Assembly (NCBI GenBank): GCA_041658685.1
Contig: JBAZZS010000002.1
Coordinates: 62,001 to 126,000 of the forward strand
DNA: 64,000 nucleotides
Source of the DNA: Candidatus Gracilibacteria bacterium
GTDB taxonomy: Bacteria > Patescibacteriota > Gracilibacteria > UBA1369 > UBA12473
Direction: 5' to 3'
Positions 55,344-63,997 of this stretch are shown piece after piece. The notes beneath the pieces were generated by a model. It was not told the DNA's origin. It searched no databases and saw only the letters and a list, made by a program, of their open reading frames with translations. Within the stretch, counting starts at the first letter, position 1; each line of letters starts with the position of its first letter. The translations under genes and the position numbers were made by a program.

Positions 55344-56264
55344 ATGCGTATTTTTTTTACCGAAGAGCTCTTAAAACAGGCCAAACAGAACTCGAATATC
55401 ATCCTTTTGACCGCCGATCTTGGATTCTCGGTGTTTGAAGAATTTGCAGAGGCTTTACCTAATCAATATTTAAATACGGGATGTTCTGAGGCCAATACCG
55501 TGAGTATGGCCGCAGGCCTCGCTTTATCCGGGAAAAAGGTTTTTATTTACTCCATCGTCCCATTCATTACGATGCGATGTTTTGAACAGATTCGAGTGGA
55601 TGTTTGCATGCACCAAGCGGATGTGACTCTCGTTGGAGTGGGAGGAGGGCTTGCGTATGGTCAACTGGGGCCCACCCATCATGCGATTGAGGATATTGCG
55701 ATTCTACGTGCGCTTCCGAATATGAAAGTGGTCTGTCCCGGAGATCCAATGGAAAGTCGTTTGGCCACCCGGGCCTTAATTCAAGCCCGTGGACCTGCGT
55801 ATCTTCGTCTCAATAAGAAAAATGATCCTCGTGTCCATCCCCATGAATTCCATTTTGAAATCGGTAAAGCCATCCTTCTTTGTGAAGGCAAAGACGTTAC
55901 TTTAATCTCAACGGGGTCCATGCTCCCTCGGGCAATTGCGGTCGCCACTCTTTTAGAAGAAAAAAATATTAAAACGACGGTTCTTAGCATGCCCACGGTA
56001 AAGCCTCTCGATACGGGAGCGATTGATCGAGCGATCAAAACTACTTCTGCCATTTTTACACTGGAAGAACACAGCGTAATTGGAGGGTTGGGAGGAGCGG
56101 TTGCGGAATACCTCAGCGAATCGCCTATTCGGCCTCGGGTGTTTCATCGTTTCGGGATTCAAGATCGATTCACACGAGAGTGCGGAGATCCTTTATATTT
56201 GCATCGAATTCATGGACTCACTGCAGAACAAATCACCGATTCAATTGTGAAATTATATCATTAA
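55344..56264 (+). CDS. Transketolase, C-terminal subunit
   Basis: A 306-residue partner half with the pyrimidine-binding (PYR) domain and C-terminal domain. The catalytic glutamate lies in GCSEANTVSMAAGLAL, where housekeeping enzymes usually read GIAEQN/GVREHN, a departure worth noting. GLAYGQLGPTHHAIEDIAILRALPNM and the terminal GLGGAVAEYL are otherwise normal. It begins two bases after the N-half gene, so the two chains would form a heteromer. It ends convergently with the sugar dehydrogenase gene. Confidence 0.92.
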   Translation: MRIFFTEELLKQAKQNSNIILLTADLGFSVFEEFAEALPNQYLNTGCSEANTVSMAAGLALSGKKVFIYSIVPFITMRCFEQIRVDVCMHQADVTLVGVGGGLAYGQLGPTHHAIEDIAILRALPNMKVVCPGDPMESRLATRALIQARGPAYLRLNKKNDPRVHPHEFHFEIGKAILLCEGKDVTLISTGSMLPRAIAVATLLEEKNIKTTVLSMPTVKPLDTGAIDRAIKTTSAIFTLEEHSVIGGLGGAVAEYLSESPIRPRVFHRFGIQDRFTRECGDPLYLHRIHGLTAEQITDSIVKLYH

Positions 56265-56308
56265 AAGTTCTTAAATTTGAATGGCATAAGGGCTGTATTT
56301 TTACTGTT

Positions 56309-57604
56309 TTAAAGACAACAATAGATCATATTTTTCTTATTTTTTAATTGATCTCTCAATATTCCTTTAATATCCATAAATACACAGGCGTTTTTTGCGA
56401 TTTTTTCAAGGGCTCCAACTTGTTTTAAAATTTCTTTGTGCGGTGAAGCCAGGATGATCCCGTCGTAAATTTTCTCTCCCTGAAGATTTTTTACGGCTTT
56501 TACTTTGAAATATTTTTCAATGTCCGAAGCCTTGATGATGGGATCGTATGCATGGACTTCAATCCCATATTTTTTTAAAGCCTGCGCCAAATCCGCCACT
56601 TTTGAATTTCGAATGTCCGCCACATTTTCTTTAAAAGTAACACCCAATATTAAAACTTTGCTTTTGGAAATGCATTGATCGCCATGCTTAGCCAAACTTT
56701 GGACCAGCCATTCTATGGCTTGTTCCGCCATCCCGTCATTCACGCGGCGCGCGGCGAGAATCACTTGAGGATGATAACCCAACTCTTGAGCTTTATAAGT
56801 CAAATAGTAGGGGTCTACTCCAATGCAATGCCCTCCCACCAAGCCGGGACGATAATGATGAAAATTCCATTTGGTTTCCGCGGCTTTTAAAACCTCTTGA
56901 GTCTCAATGCCCATGCGGTGAAAAATCATCGATAATTCATTGATCAAGCCGATGTTCAGGTCTCTCTGGATGTTTTCAATAACTTTTGCCGCTTCCGCCA
57001 CTTTCATGCTGGGGGCTTCATAGATACCGGCCTTGATGATACTCCCGTAGGCTTGGCTTACTATTTTAAGAGTTTTTGCATCGCTTCCTGAAACGATTTT
57101 TATAATATTTTCAATGGTGTGCTCTTTATCTCCGGGGTTGATGCGTTCAGGAGAATAACCGAGTGTAAAATCTTTTCCGAATTTCAATCCGGATGTTTTT
57201 TCAATGATTGGCGCACAAAACTCCTCGGTCACTCCTGGATAAACCGTGGACTCAAAAACAACGATGGCTCCTTTTTTTAGATTGGCTCCAATGATTTTTG
57301 AGGCAGAATCCAAGGGGCTTAAATCCGGAATATTCGCCTCATCCACCGGAGTGGGGATTGCAGCGATGATGATGTCTGCTTTTTTAATGATTGAGGGATG
57401 GTCACTGAATTCGATTTGAGTGGCCCCCATTTCTTCTTCGGAAATTTCTCCATTGGGATCAATTCCTTTTTTAAGAAACGCAATTTTCCCTTTATTTAAA
57501 TCATATCCCAATGTTTTATAAGGGCTTCGGCCAAAAGCCACGGCTAAAGGAAGGCCCACATATCCCAAGCCGACGATGCAGATCGTTCTATTGTTTTTTT
57601 TCAT
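56309..57604 (-). CDS. Nucleotide-sugar 6-dehydrogenase (WbpO/TviB/WecC-like)
   Basis: A 431-residue NAD-dependent UDP-sugar dehydrogenase that oxidises C6 to a carboxylate. It has CIVGLGYVGLPLAVAFG, the AIPTPVDE loop, FESTVYPGVTEE, and the catalytic cysteine in LVGGHCIGVDPYYL. IPTPVDE and the CIGVDPYYLTYKA context point to HexNAc substrates (UDP-GlcNAc or UDP-GalNAc) rather than UDP-glucose. The WbpP-like epimerase at 63 kb is a plausible partner giving UDP-GalNAcA. Start overlaps the small membrane-protein gene by 17 bases. Confidence 0.93.
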   Translation of the reverse strand: MKKNNRTICIVGLGYVGLPLAVAFGRSPYKTLGYDLNKGKIAFLKKGIDPNGEISEEEMGATQIEFSDHPSIIKKADIIIAAIPTPVDEANIPDLSPLDSASKIIGANLKKGAIVVFESTVYPGVTEEFCAPIIEKTSGLKFGKDFTLGYSPERINPGDKEHTIENIIKIVSGSDAKTLKIVSQAYGSIIKAGIYEAPSMKVAEAAKVIENIQRDLNIGLINELSMIFHRMGIETQEVLKAAETKWNFHHYRPGLVGGHCIGVDPYYLTYKAQELGYHPQVILAARRVNDGMAEQAIEWLVQSLAKHGDQCISKSKVLILGVTFKENVADIRNSKVADLAQALKKYGIEVHAYDPIIKASDIEKYFKVKAVKNLQGEKIYDGIILASPHKEILKQVGALEKIAKNACVFMDIKGILRDQLKNKKNMIYCCL

Positions 57605-57989
57605 GTCTTAGTTTTGAAATAATAAAAATAATAAAATTAAAAAATATCCCGATTAAAACAGGGATGCCAACAGCCATGATAATAAGCCTATCTCCCATAC
57701 TTTCAAATAAAAATTTTCTTAAAATAGAAGCCGTGATCACGGTTAAGAACATGGAAATTAAGACAGAATAAATGATTCGGATAAAAAGATCTTTTCTGAA
57801 AAAGGGAATATTTTGTGTCCATATCCATCCGGGCAACAAAGTCATCAAAGGGATGACGATCAATCCGCGTAATACCGTTAAAATATCCATTTGTGTGAGT
57901 GCGCTCATCCCAAGCAATAATAAAAAAAATCCAATGGCACTGTATAAAATTTTCTTTTTTTGCTGTGGATTAATTTTCATTTTCTCCAT
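57588..57989 (-). CDS. Small membrane protein, DUF1616-like
   Basis: A 133-residue protein with four hydrophobic segments (about 15-30, 35-58, 68-88 and 98-125). The stretch ending LIVIPLMTLLPGW followed by a basic/aromatic loop resembles the N-terminal part of DUF1616, but the match is short. It overlaps genes on both sides on the same strand, so it belongs to the 56.3-61.1 kb unit. Function unknown. Confidence 0.6.
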   Translation of the reverse strand: MEKMKINPQQKKKILYSAIGFFLLLLGMSALTQMDILTVLRGLIVIPLMTLLPGWIWTQNIPFFRKDLFIRIIYSVLISMFLTVITASILRKFLFESMGDRLIIMAVGIPVLIGIFFNFIIFIISKLRHEKKQ

Positions 57990-58344
57990 AAAGAATTAAA
58001 ATCATAAGAGATAAAAAGAACAAAGCGCATAAAACACCCAAGACTAAACTCGTCATTGAGCTGGTGAGCTCTTGAAATATAAAAAACATCATAAAACCAA
58101 TCCCCAAAGCAACACTCATCAAGATTTTCAAATCCGATGTTGATTCCATCTTCTCTTCCAAGTGAAAAAGGCTTGAGAAATATTCTTTTTTTAAAACCAG
58201 GATACATCCCCCCAAGAAAGCACTTCCAATGCAAACGGCTTGTATAAAAGTGGGTTGCCCCCCTTCAAGGATAAATGCAAGAGTGACGGTTATGCTAAAA
58301 CTCAACAACCAGTACCCTATATATTTTATTAAAAATGAATTCAT
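57970..58344 (-). CDS. Small membrane protein of unknown function
   Basis: A 124-residue protein with four hydrophobic helices (about 5-23, 30-49, 72-92 and 96-118) and a short charged loop EEKMESTSDLK between pairs. No family recognised. It begins two bases after the stop of the 58.3-61.1 kb gene and overlaps the next gene by 20 bases, suggesting a complex with both. Confidence 0.6.
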   Translation of the reverse strand: MNSFLIKYIGYWLLSFSITVTLAFILEGGQPTFIQAVCIGSAFLGGCILVLKKEYFSSLFHLEEKMESTSDLKILMSVALGIGFMMFFIFQELTSSMTSLVLGVLCALFFLSLMILILYGENEN

Positions 58345-58346
58345 GT

Positions 58347-61067
58347 TTATAAAAATTCAAGGGTTATATTTTTTAATTTCCACCAAAATTCCTTTTCCCC
58401 ATTGTGAGAAGAGAGAGTCCATTGCAACATGGTATCCCCTCCGATGTCAAAAATTTTACTCAAAATCAAATCCCCTTCTTTTTCTTCTATTTCAATAGAC
58501 TCTAAGACCGAATCTTCAATTAAAATATACTTCGTGGCCGAGGTAACATGATCGGTGACTTGATTTGAAAAAGGCGATCGCTCCCCTTCCAATGCCTCGG
58601 GCTCCGCCCCCTGAAGTTCATCGCTATCAAGAACCCAAAAAGGGCTATTTACGGTTATAGAATTGATCTCGTAAGCTACTGAAACGTTGGAATTAAAATA
58701 AGTCACTTCTCCAGGAATTCCTTCTATGACTACCTCGTAAAGGCCTGAGTTTAAATGATCCATTTTAAATGAAAAAGTTTGATTCTGAATTTGGTCATAA
58801 AATCCATAATTGATCTCTTCTTGTTCTTGGGTAATTAAATTGCCCGAGGAGTCAAAAAGAGTCATTTGTAAAAATTCCCCTCCTAAAGCGCTGTTGGGAA
58901 ATTTTTTAATGTGGAGGTCCAGAGAAAAAGTTTCATCCATCACTTCGGTGTAAAATTTATATTTTTGATTCCCTGCGAGAGGGACATCCCATTGGGTTTG
59001 ATTCCCGGAAGGAATTTCTTCCCCCTCTTCCAAAAAGGAAGTTTTTAAAGAGCTGTTTTGTTGAAGGGAAAAATCGGCAATCGTATTTTCTTCAAAAATA
59101 TGATTTTTTATAAAAGTTTTAAAATCCGTGTCTTCTGCCGAAGCCGAGAATGTTTTACTGTTTGGGTATCGATAAATCGCCATCCCGTTTTTTTCGTCAT
59201 GATAAATCAAACTCAATTCATTCAAGCGTGGAATATAAAAAAGGGCATTTTCTTTTTGTGAGGGGTTGCGGTTCAACAGCTGAAAATCTATTTCTTGGCC
59301 TGCGTTAAGCGTCATACTGACCTTTACCTGCTGAGTTGGAAAGCTCCCATTTCTGGAATCAAAGGTAATCAAAGCGTCGCTAAAACTTAAAATTTCAGCA
59401 TCCTTACCCACGTAATAGGCTTGAAGAGCATTCCCGCCTCTATCGGTTAAAGTAATTTCTTGCGCTGTGTCCCATTTGGAAGCGGCCCAATAAAACAGAG
59501 TGTCGCTCGTAAAAGTGGCATAAAGTCTGGAAAACGCCCAAAGTACGATAAAAACAACAGGTAAGATTTTTAAGCTCCATAAAATGATTTTCCCAAAAGG
59601 TTCTTTGTATTCATTGAATATGTTTGGAATCGGTTTTGATAATAAAAGGCCAAAAAATCCAAGATAAAGCCCTACTAAAGGGATCCACTGCCCTTCTTTT
59701 AAGAAGAAAAAAAGATAAAGCCAAAGGATGCCGGACCCCACAAATAATCGTCCTGTCCATTTTGTTAATTCTTCTACATTGTGCTGTAAATATTGCCCTA
59801 TTGTATTTTTTTGAAAAGGAGCGAGTAAATAAATCCGACCTCTCGCGACTAAAACAAGGCTACTCACCCAGTAAAGCCCAAAATAAATTTTAAAAAGGCT
59901 TACAGGAATTCCTTCAATTTTAAGAAAACAAAGAACTTCCATCATCAACCCAAAGCCTAAAAGAATCCAAACACAACTCCATGTGAATTTTTGTGGTTTT
60001 TCTTTAATAAAAATTTTTAAGAAAAAAATCACGAGCCCCAGGGAAAAAAGGGGGATCAGTCCTCCCAGAAAAGTCATCCCCTGTGTAAGCGTTATGAAGT
60101 CGAATTGTCCCTCCCGTGATGCCTTAGATCCTTGATTATTGATTCCGTTTATATAAATTCCTATTGCTTGACTGTTGCCCAAAGCCATAGTTCTTTCAGC
60201 GGATGGGACAAGAAAAAAATCTGGGCTTATAAATAAAATTTTCTGTAGATTTGCATCCTCCCCGAGACAGACCCATTGTTTTACCAAGGCATTTTCACTC
60301 TCTCCCGGATAATTATAAAAACTTTCGTTCGTGCAATTCCCAAATTGCGCAATTCCTTTTTCATCATTGATATAAGTGAAATGATCGGGATCTATTAGGG
60401 TGAAATTTTCTGGCTTTTCCAGCGTCGACGTGACTTCAAATGCAACATTAAATTCTTGGGCAATGGATTGATTTCCCAAAATGATAAAATTCAACTCTTT
60501 ATCGATGGCGTTTTGCAAGAGGCCTTCCGACGTTTCGCCCCCGGTATCAAGGGCGGTGACGAGACAAAATGCATTTAAATCAAATTTTTTGTATTCTTTT
60601 TTAAGGGTTATATTTTCTTTATTTTCTCCTGTTGAAGGCGTTTGAGTCCATTTCCATTGATAGTTTTGATCGAAAAAAGGAGGTTTTAATATTAAGGTAA
60701 AATCATTCCCCTCATTTAGGGTTGCCAGAGGGGTTTCGATTTCATTGTCGTCCTCGGGGATCACGGCAATGACAATCGTTCGATTTTGCATGTCCCCCGC
60801 TCCTTCAAATTGAAGCTCAATTTGTTGTAGATCTTCTAGTAAGCCCAAGTCTCCCAAATTGAGTGAATACCATTGATTTTCTTGTACCTCTTTTAGGGTT
60901 TCCTCGGTGGATTCACCTAAAACACAAGGATACTCCACCACGTTGAATCCTTGGGCTTGAAAATAAGCCTCAATATTATTTCCTTCTTTTTCAACCCCTT
61001 GTGTTGTACAGGGAAAAACAATTAAAAGTCCGATCAACGAAATGATTGTCCCTAAAATCTTTTTCAT
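58347..61067 (-). CDS. Large exported/membrane protein of unknown function
   Basis: A 906-residue protein, start chosen at the ATG before MKKILGTIISLIG, which makes a clean signal peptide (cleavage near residue 25). Layout: beta-rich exported domain (about 25-330), a block of about seven membrane helices (about 340-520), then a second beta-rich exported domain (about 530-906) with discoidin/jelly-roll-like strands such as YKFYTEVMDETFSLDLHI. The central helices look like a GT-C or DUF-type core. I do not recognise a family. It is divergent from the DUF2142 gene and heads the operon with two small membrane proteins and a UDP-sugar dehydrogenase. Confidence 0.65.
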   Translation of the reverse strand: MKKILGTIISLIGLLIVFPCTTQGVEKEGNNIEAYFQAQGFNVVEYPCVLGESTEETLKEVQENQWYSLNLGDLGLLEDLQQIELQFEGAGDMQNRTIVIAVIPEDDNEIETPLATLNEGNDFTLILKPPFFDQNYQWKWTQTPSTGENKENITLKKEYKKFDLNAFCLVTALDTGGETSEGLLQNAIDKELNFIILGNQSIAQEFNVAFEVTSTLEKPENFTLIDPDHFTYINDEKGIAQFGNCTNESFYNYPGESENALVKQWVCLGEDANLQKILFISPDFFLVPSAERTMALGNSQAIGIYINGINNQGSKASREGQFDFITLTQGMTFLGGLIPLFSLGLVIFFLKIFIKEKPQKFTWSCVWILLGFGLMMEVLCFLKIEGIPVSLFKIYFGLYWVSSLVLVARGRIYLLAPFQKNTIGQYLQHNVEELTKWTGRLFVGSGILWLYLFFFLKEGQWIPLVGLYLGFFGLLLSKPIPNIFNEYKEPFGKIILWSLKILPVVFIVLWAFSRLYATFTSDTLFYWAASKWDTAQEITLTDRGGNALQAYYVGKDAEILSFSDALITFDSRNGSFPTQQVKVSMTLNAGQEIDFQLLNRNPSQKENALFYIPRLNELSLIYHDEKNGMAIYRYPNSKTFSASAEDTDFKTFIKNHIFEENTIADFSLQQNSSLKTSFLEEGEEIPSGNQTQWDVPLAGNQKYKFYTEVMDETFSLDLHIKKFPNSALGGEFLQMTLFDSSGNLITQEQEEINYGFYDQIQNQTFSFKMDHLNSGLYEVVIEGIPGEVTYFNSNVSVAYEINSITVNSPFWVLDSDELQGAEPEALEGERSPFSNQVTDHVTSATKYILIEDSVLESIEIEEKEGDLILSKIFDIGGDTMLQWTLSSHNGEKEFWWKLKNITLEFL

Positions 61068-61098
61068 TTGGCACAAAATGGATTAAAGTTTGTATAAT
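61068..61098 (+). promoter_or_regulatory. Candidate sigma70 promoter of the DUF2142 gene
   Basis: A perfect -10 box TATAAT at 61093-61098 with TTGGCA (61068-61073) as a -35 box, 19 bases apart (slightly long), about 30 bases upstream of the ATG at 61127. Confidence 0.5.
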
Positions 61099-61126
61099 AG
61101 ATATTGTTTCTCACTTTTTCTATTCT

Positions 61127-62458
61127 ATGACGAATACAGGTAAAATAAAATACTTTCTTGGCTTTTTCTTGGCGCTGGGACTTTTATGGAGTTTTTTGTT
61201 GCCCCCTTTCCAAGGCCCGGATGAAGCGTTCCATTTTTCCCAGATTAAACTATGGGAATTTTCCTTGTTGAATGGTTTCCAAGATTCTTCCGAGGCAACA
61301 ACCCTCTGCTTGGAAGACCTTCATTTACTTTCCGGCCATTATCGTAGCAACGATGTTCGCGCCAACCCTTTAAGCTCTTTTGCGGCTCCGGTTGAACTCA
61401 GACATCATTCTCCTGATTATTTTTACGATCCAAGTTGTAAAATTTTTGCAAAGACTCCTCTTTATTATATTCTTAGCGTTCCCCTTGTCTTAATTCCCGG
61501 GTTCAATGTGGATGCTCAATTTTATGTGGTGCGTCTTTTTTCGCTTTTTTGCGTTGTTTTTTCTCTTTTTTGTATTTTCAAGATCGCCTCTTTACTTTTT
61601 AAACATTCTCCGCAAGCAACCTTACTCCCTGTTCTTATTGCCCTTACTCCAACATTTTTTATTGTAAATGTTTCCATTAGCTATGATTCCCTTATTAATT
61701 TATTATTTATTTTTTGTTTTTGGGTCTCCTTTTCTTTTATTTTAAGAGAGGGGCCTTTTTCGTCTCTCCGTCGATTCCTTGCCATCGCCATTCTTGTCAG
61801 CCTCGCTGGCTGCTTTATCAAAATCACAGGTGTTTTCTTGCCCATTTTTTTCGCCCTAGCCTTCCTTTTCTCCAAACGAGTTAAATTTCTTTATTCCTTT
61901 TTATTTTTACTGACTTTTTCTTCTTTAGCACTGGGAAAGCTTTTATCCATTTTAAGTCTCCCTTCATTGACCTATTTAAAATTGTTTTCCGATCCGTCGT
62001 ATCTTTATACTTTTTTTATTGAACGTTGGGTTCTCCTTTTTAAAGGATTTTGGGGCGGCAGCGGCGCTGGCTGGATTGACGTTTATATCCCCCCTCTGTT
62101 TGTTTATTTTTTCGCCATTTTCACGTTCATTGGCCTTGGGATGAGTGTATGGAAGATTTTAAAATATAAACACGACGCTTTAATTCTTGTTTACTGTTTT
62201 CTAACGATTCTCTTCTTTGAATTAGGCTCTTTGATTTATAATGCTCTTTATGTCTCCGATCTTTTGCAATTCGGAGCCCTCCAGGGCCGTTATTATCTAG
62301 TCCTCCTTCTTCCTCTTTTTATTTTGATCTTGGAAGGATGGCGCTTTTTAATACCTTTTCGTCTTAATCGTTTCTTTTATGTTTCCGCGATTCTGATTTT
62401 TATGTTTATTCATTTTTTCTATCTGGGTAGCGTTTTTGTCCCCCGTTTCTATTTTTAA
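61127..62458 (+). CDS. DUF2142 multipass membrane protein
   Basis: A 443-residue protein with about ten helices. The first outside loop has PPFQGPDEAFHFSQIKLWE (D32, E33), the family hallmark, resembling the acidic pair of GT-C glycosyltransferases; DUF2142 members occur in glycan and teichoic acid loci. The ATG at 61127 is preferred: a frame start at 61046 would overlap the divergent gene and the promoter. The next gene follows after eight bases. Confidence 0.82.
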   Translation: MTNTGKIKYFLGFFLALGLLWSFLLPPFQGPDEAFHFSQIKLWEFSLLNGFQDSSEATTLCLEDLHLLSGHYRSNDVRANPLSSFAAPVELRHHSPDYFYDPSCKIFAKTPLYYILSVPLVLIPGFNVDAQFYVVRLFSLFCVVFSLFCIFKIASLLFKHSPQATLLPVLIALTPTFFIVNVSISYDSLINLLFIFCFWVSFSFILREGPFSSLRRFLAIAILVSLAGCFIKITGVFLPIFFALAFLFSKRVKFLYSFLFLLTFSSLALGKLLSILSLPSLTYLKLFSDPSYLYTFFIERWVLLFKGFWGGSGAGWIDVYIPPLFVYFFAIFTFIGLGMSVWKILKYKHDALILVYCFLTILFFELGSLIYNALYVSDLLQFGALQGRYYLVLLLPLFILILEGWRFLIPFRLNRFFYVSAILIFMFIHFFYLGSVFVPRFYF

Positions 62459-62466
62459 TTTTTCGT

Positions 62467-63090
62467 ATGCGTCGTATCTTTATTATTTTTATTTTCCTTG
62501 TCGTTATCGGTCCTTTTTTGGTTAGCGTTTATTTGAATTCCAATATTCTCCAAACCGAACGTTTAAACCTTCAACGCAACCCGGCTTTTTTCTCTGTAAC
62601 GCCTTTTAATCCCCCTGTTATTATGTTCGAGGCAAAAAAAAATTTCTTGTCAGAAATTCATATTTTCATGCATTGCCCTGACCCCATTTTTCCTTCGAGG
62701 GATCATTATATATTTCTTGTTGAGAATAATAAAACCGGAGAAGAATATGCTTCTTTTGACTTGAGCCCCATTGATTTCTGGAATGACATCGCCACACTGA
62801 AATTCACCCCCATTCAAGACTCGCAAGGTCAAACGTTTACAATAACCATCCGGGCAGATACCTCCAATACTTCTATGATTCAAATGGCTATTCCAGCAAC
62901 GGGTTCTTCGGAATTCATTTCCCAGCCTTATTACGAACAAGATACTTCTTTTTTTGAAGCCCTTTATATTGTCCTATGGGAACGACTTTTTTGGCGTATT
63001 TTACCTGTTTTCCCTCTGTTTTTCTTTCTTTGGGCCCTTATTCGGAAAATCATTTTACCCCCTTTTGATACCATTCAATCGTCCTCTTAA
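62467..63090 (+). CDS. Bitopic exported protein of unknown function
   Basis: A 207-residue protein with an N-terminal helix (about 3-24), an exported beta-rich domain (about 30-165) and a second helix near 180-197. No family recognised. It follows DUF2142 in the same operon and its last 41 bases overlap, tail to tail, the end of the convergent epimerase gene. Confidence 0.6.
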   Translation: MRRIFIIFIFLVVIGPFLVSVYLNSNILQTERLNLQRNPAFFSVTPFNPPVIMFEAKKNFLSEIHIFMHCPDPIFPSRDHYIFLVENNKTGEEYASFDLSPIDFWNDIATLKFTPIQDSQGQTFTITIRADTSNTSMIQMAIPATGSSEFISQPYYEQDTSFFEALYIVLWERLFWRILPVFPLFFFLWALIRKIILPPFDTIQSSS

Positions 63091-63997
63091 GCCCTTCCTT
63101 AAAGGGAACAATCGGTGTGTAACCAAATGTTTTTTTTGCTTTAGAAATATCAGCTAAAGAAAACGGCATATCTCCGGCGCGTGTTGGAGTGAATTTCTTT
63201 TTAATCTCCATTTTTGTGATTGCTTCAATGCTTTCCCAGACCGTCTTAAGGCTAACGGTCTCGTTACAAGCAATATTAAACATCTGTCCCGCCACTTTTT
63301 CATTCGGGGCATCCCCAGCCAATAGATTGGCATGCACCACATTATCAATATAAGTGAAATCTCGGCTTTGAGTACCGTCTCCGTGAATTTCCGCTTCCGT
63401 ATGGTTCAATGCCGCGGCAATAAATTTAGGGATAACTGCTGCGTATTCCGAGGCGGGATCTTGTTTGGGGCCAAACACATTGAAATAACGCAAACTCACG
63501 GTTGTAAGTCCATAAATTTCATGAAAAATACGACAATATTCTTCCGCTGTATACTTACTTAAGGCATACGGGGAAAGGGGTTTTGCCGGAAGCGTTTCAA
63601 CGCGAGCCTCTTGCCCTTCCTGTGCCCCGTAAGACGATGAAGAACTGGCATAAACTACTTTCTCAACGTCGCAATCTCGTGCCGCGACAAGGACATTCAA
63701 TGTGCCTAAAATATTGGTTTGAGCGGAACCGATTGGATCTTTAATGGATCGAGGGATCGACCGCATGGCAGCTTCGTGAAAAATACATTTTACGTCTTGA
63801 AAAGTTTTTTTTAATAATTCTAAATTTTCAATGGATCCATTTACAATTTCGATATGATCTTTCATGTTTTTTAAGTTTTCACTGCTCCCTGTTGAAAAAT
63901 CATCAACGACCACCACTATTTCCCCTCGTTTTACGAGTGCCTCCACGATGTTAGATCCTATAAATCCAGCCCCTCCGGTTACAATATATTTTTTCAT
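63050..63997 (-). CDS. UDP-HexNAc C4-epimerase (WbpP/TviC-like SDR)
   Basis: A 315-residue extended SDR with VTGGAGFIGSNIVEAL, FHEAAMRSIPRSIKDPIGS, YASSSSSYGA and catalytic YALSKYTAEEYC. The combination RSIKDPI, SSSSSYG, LRYFNVFGPKQDP and HGDGTQSRDFTYIDNVV is typical of the WbpP/TviC group that epimerises UDP-GlcNAc or UDP-GlcNAcA at C4. Paired with the dehydrogenase at 56.3-57.6 kb it would give UDP-GalNAcA. The gene is complete and starts four bases from the window edge. Confidence 0.9.
   Translation of the reverse strand: MKKYIVTGGAGFIGSNIVEALVKRGEIVVVVDDFSTGSSENLKNMKDHIEIVNGSIENLELLKKTFQDVKCIFHEAAMRSIPRSIKDPIGSAQTNILGTLNVLVAARDCDVEKVVYASSSSSYGAQEGQEARVETLPAKPLSPYALSKYTAEEYCRIFHEIYGLTTVSLRYFNVFGPKQDPASEYAAVIPKFIAAALNHTEAEIHGDGTQSRDFTYIDNVVHANLLAGDAPNEKVAGQMFNIACNETVSLKTVWESIEAITKMEIKKKFTPTRAGDMPFSLADISKAKKTFGYTPIVPFKEGLKRTIEWYQKGVK

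Noticed and set aside
61046..61126. Longer DUF2142 start
   Set aside because: It would overlap the divergent gene and the TATAAT promoter, and adds a non-family N-terminus.
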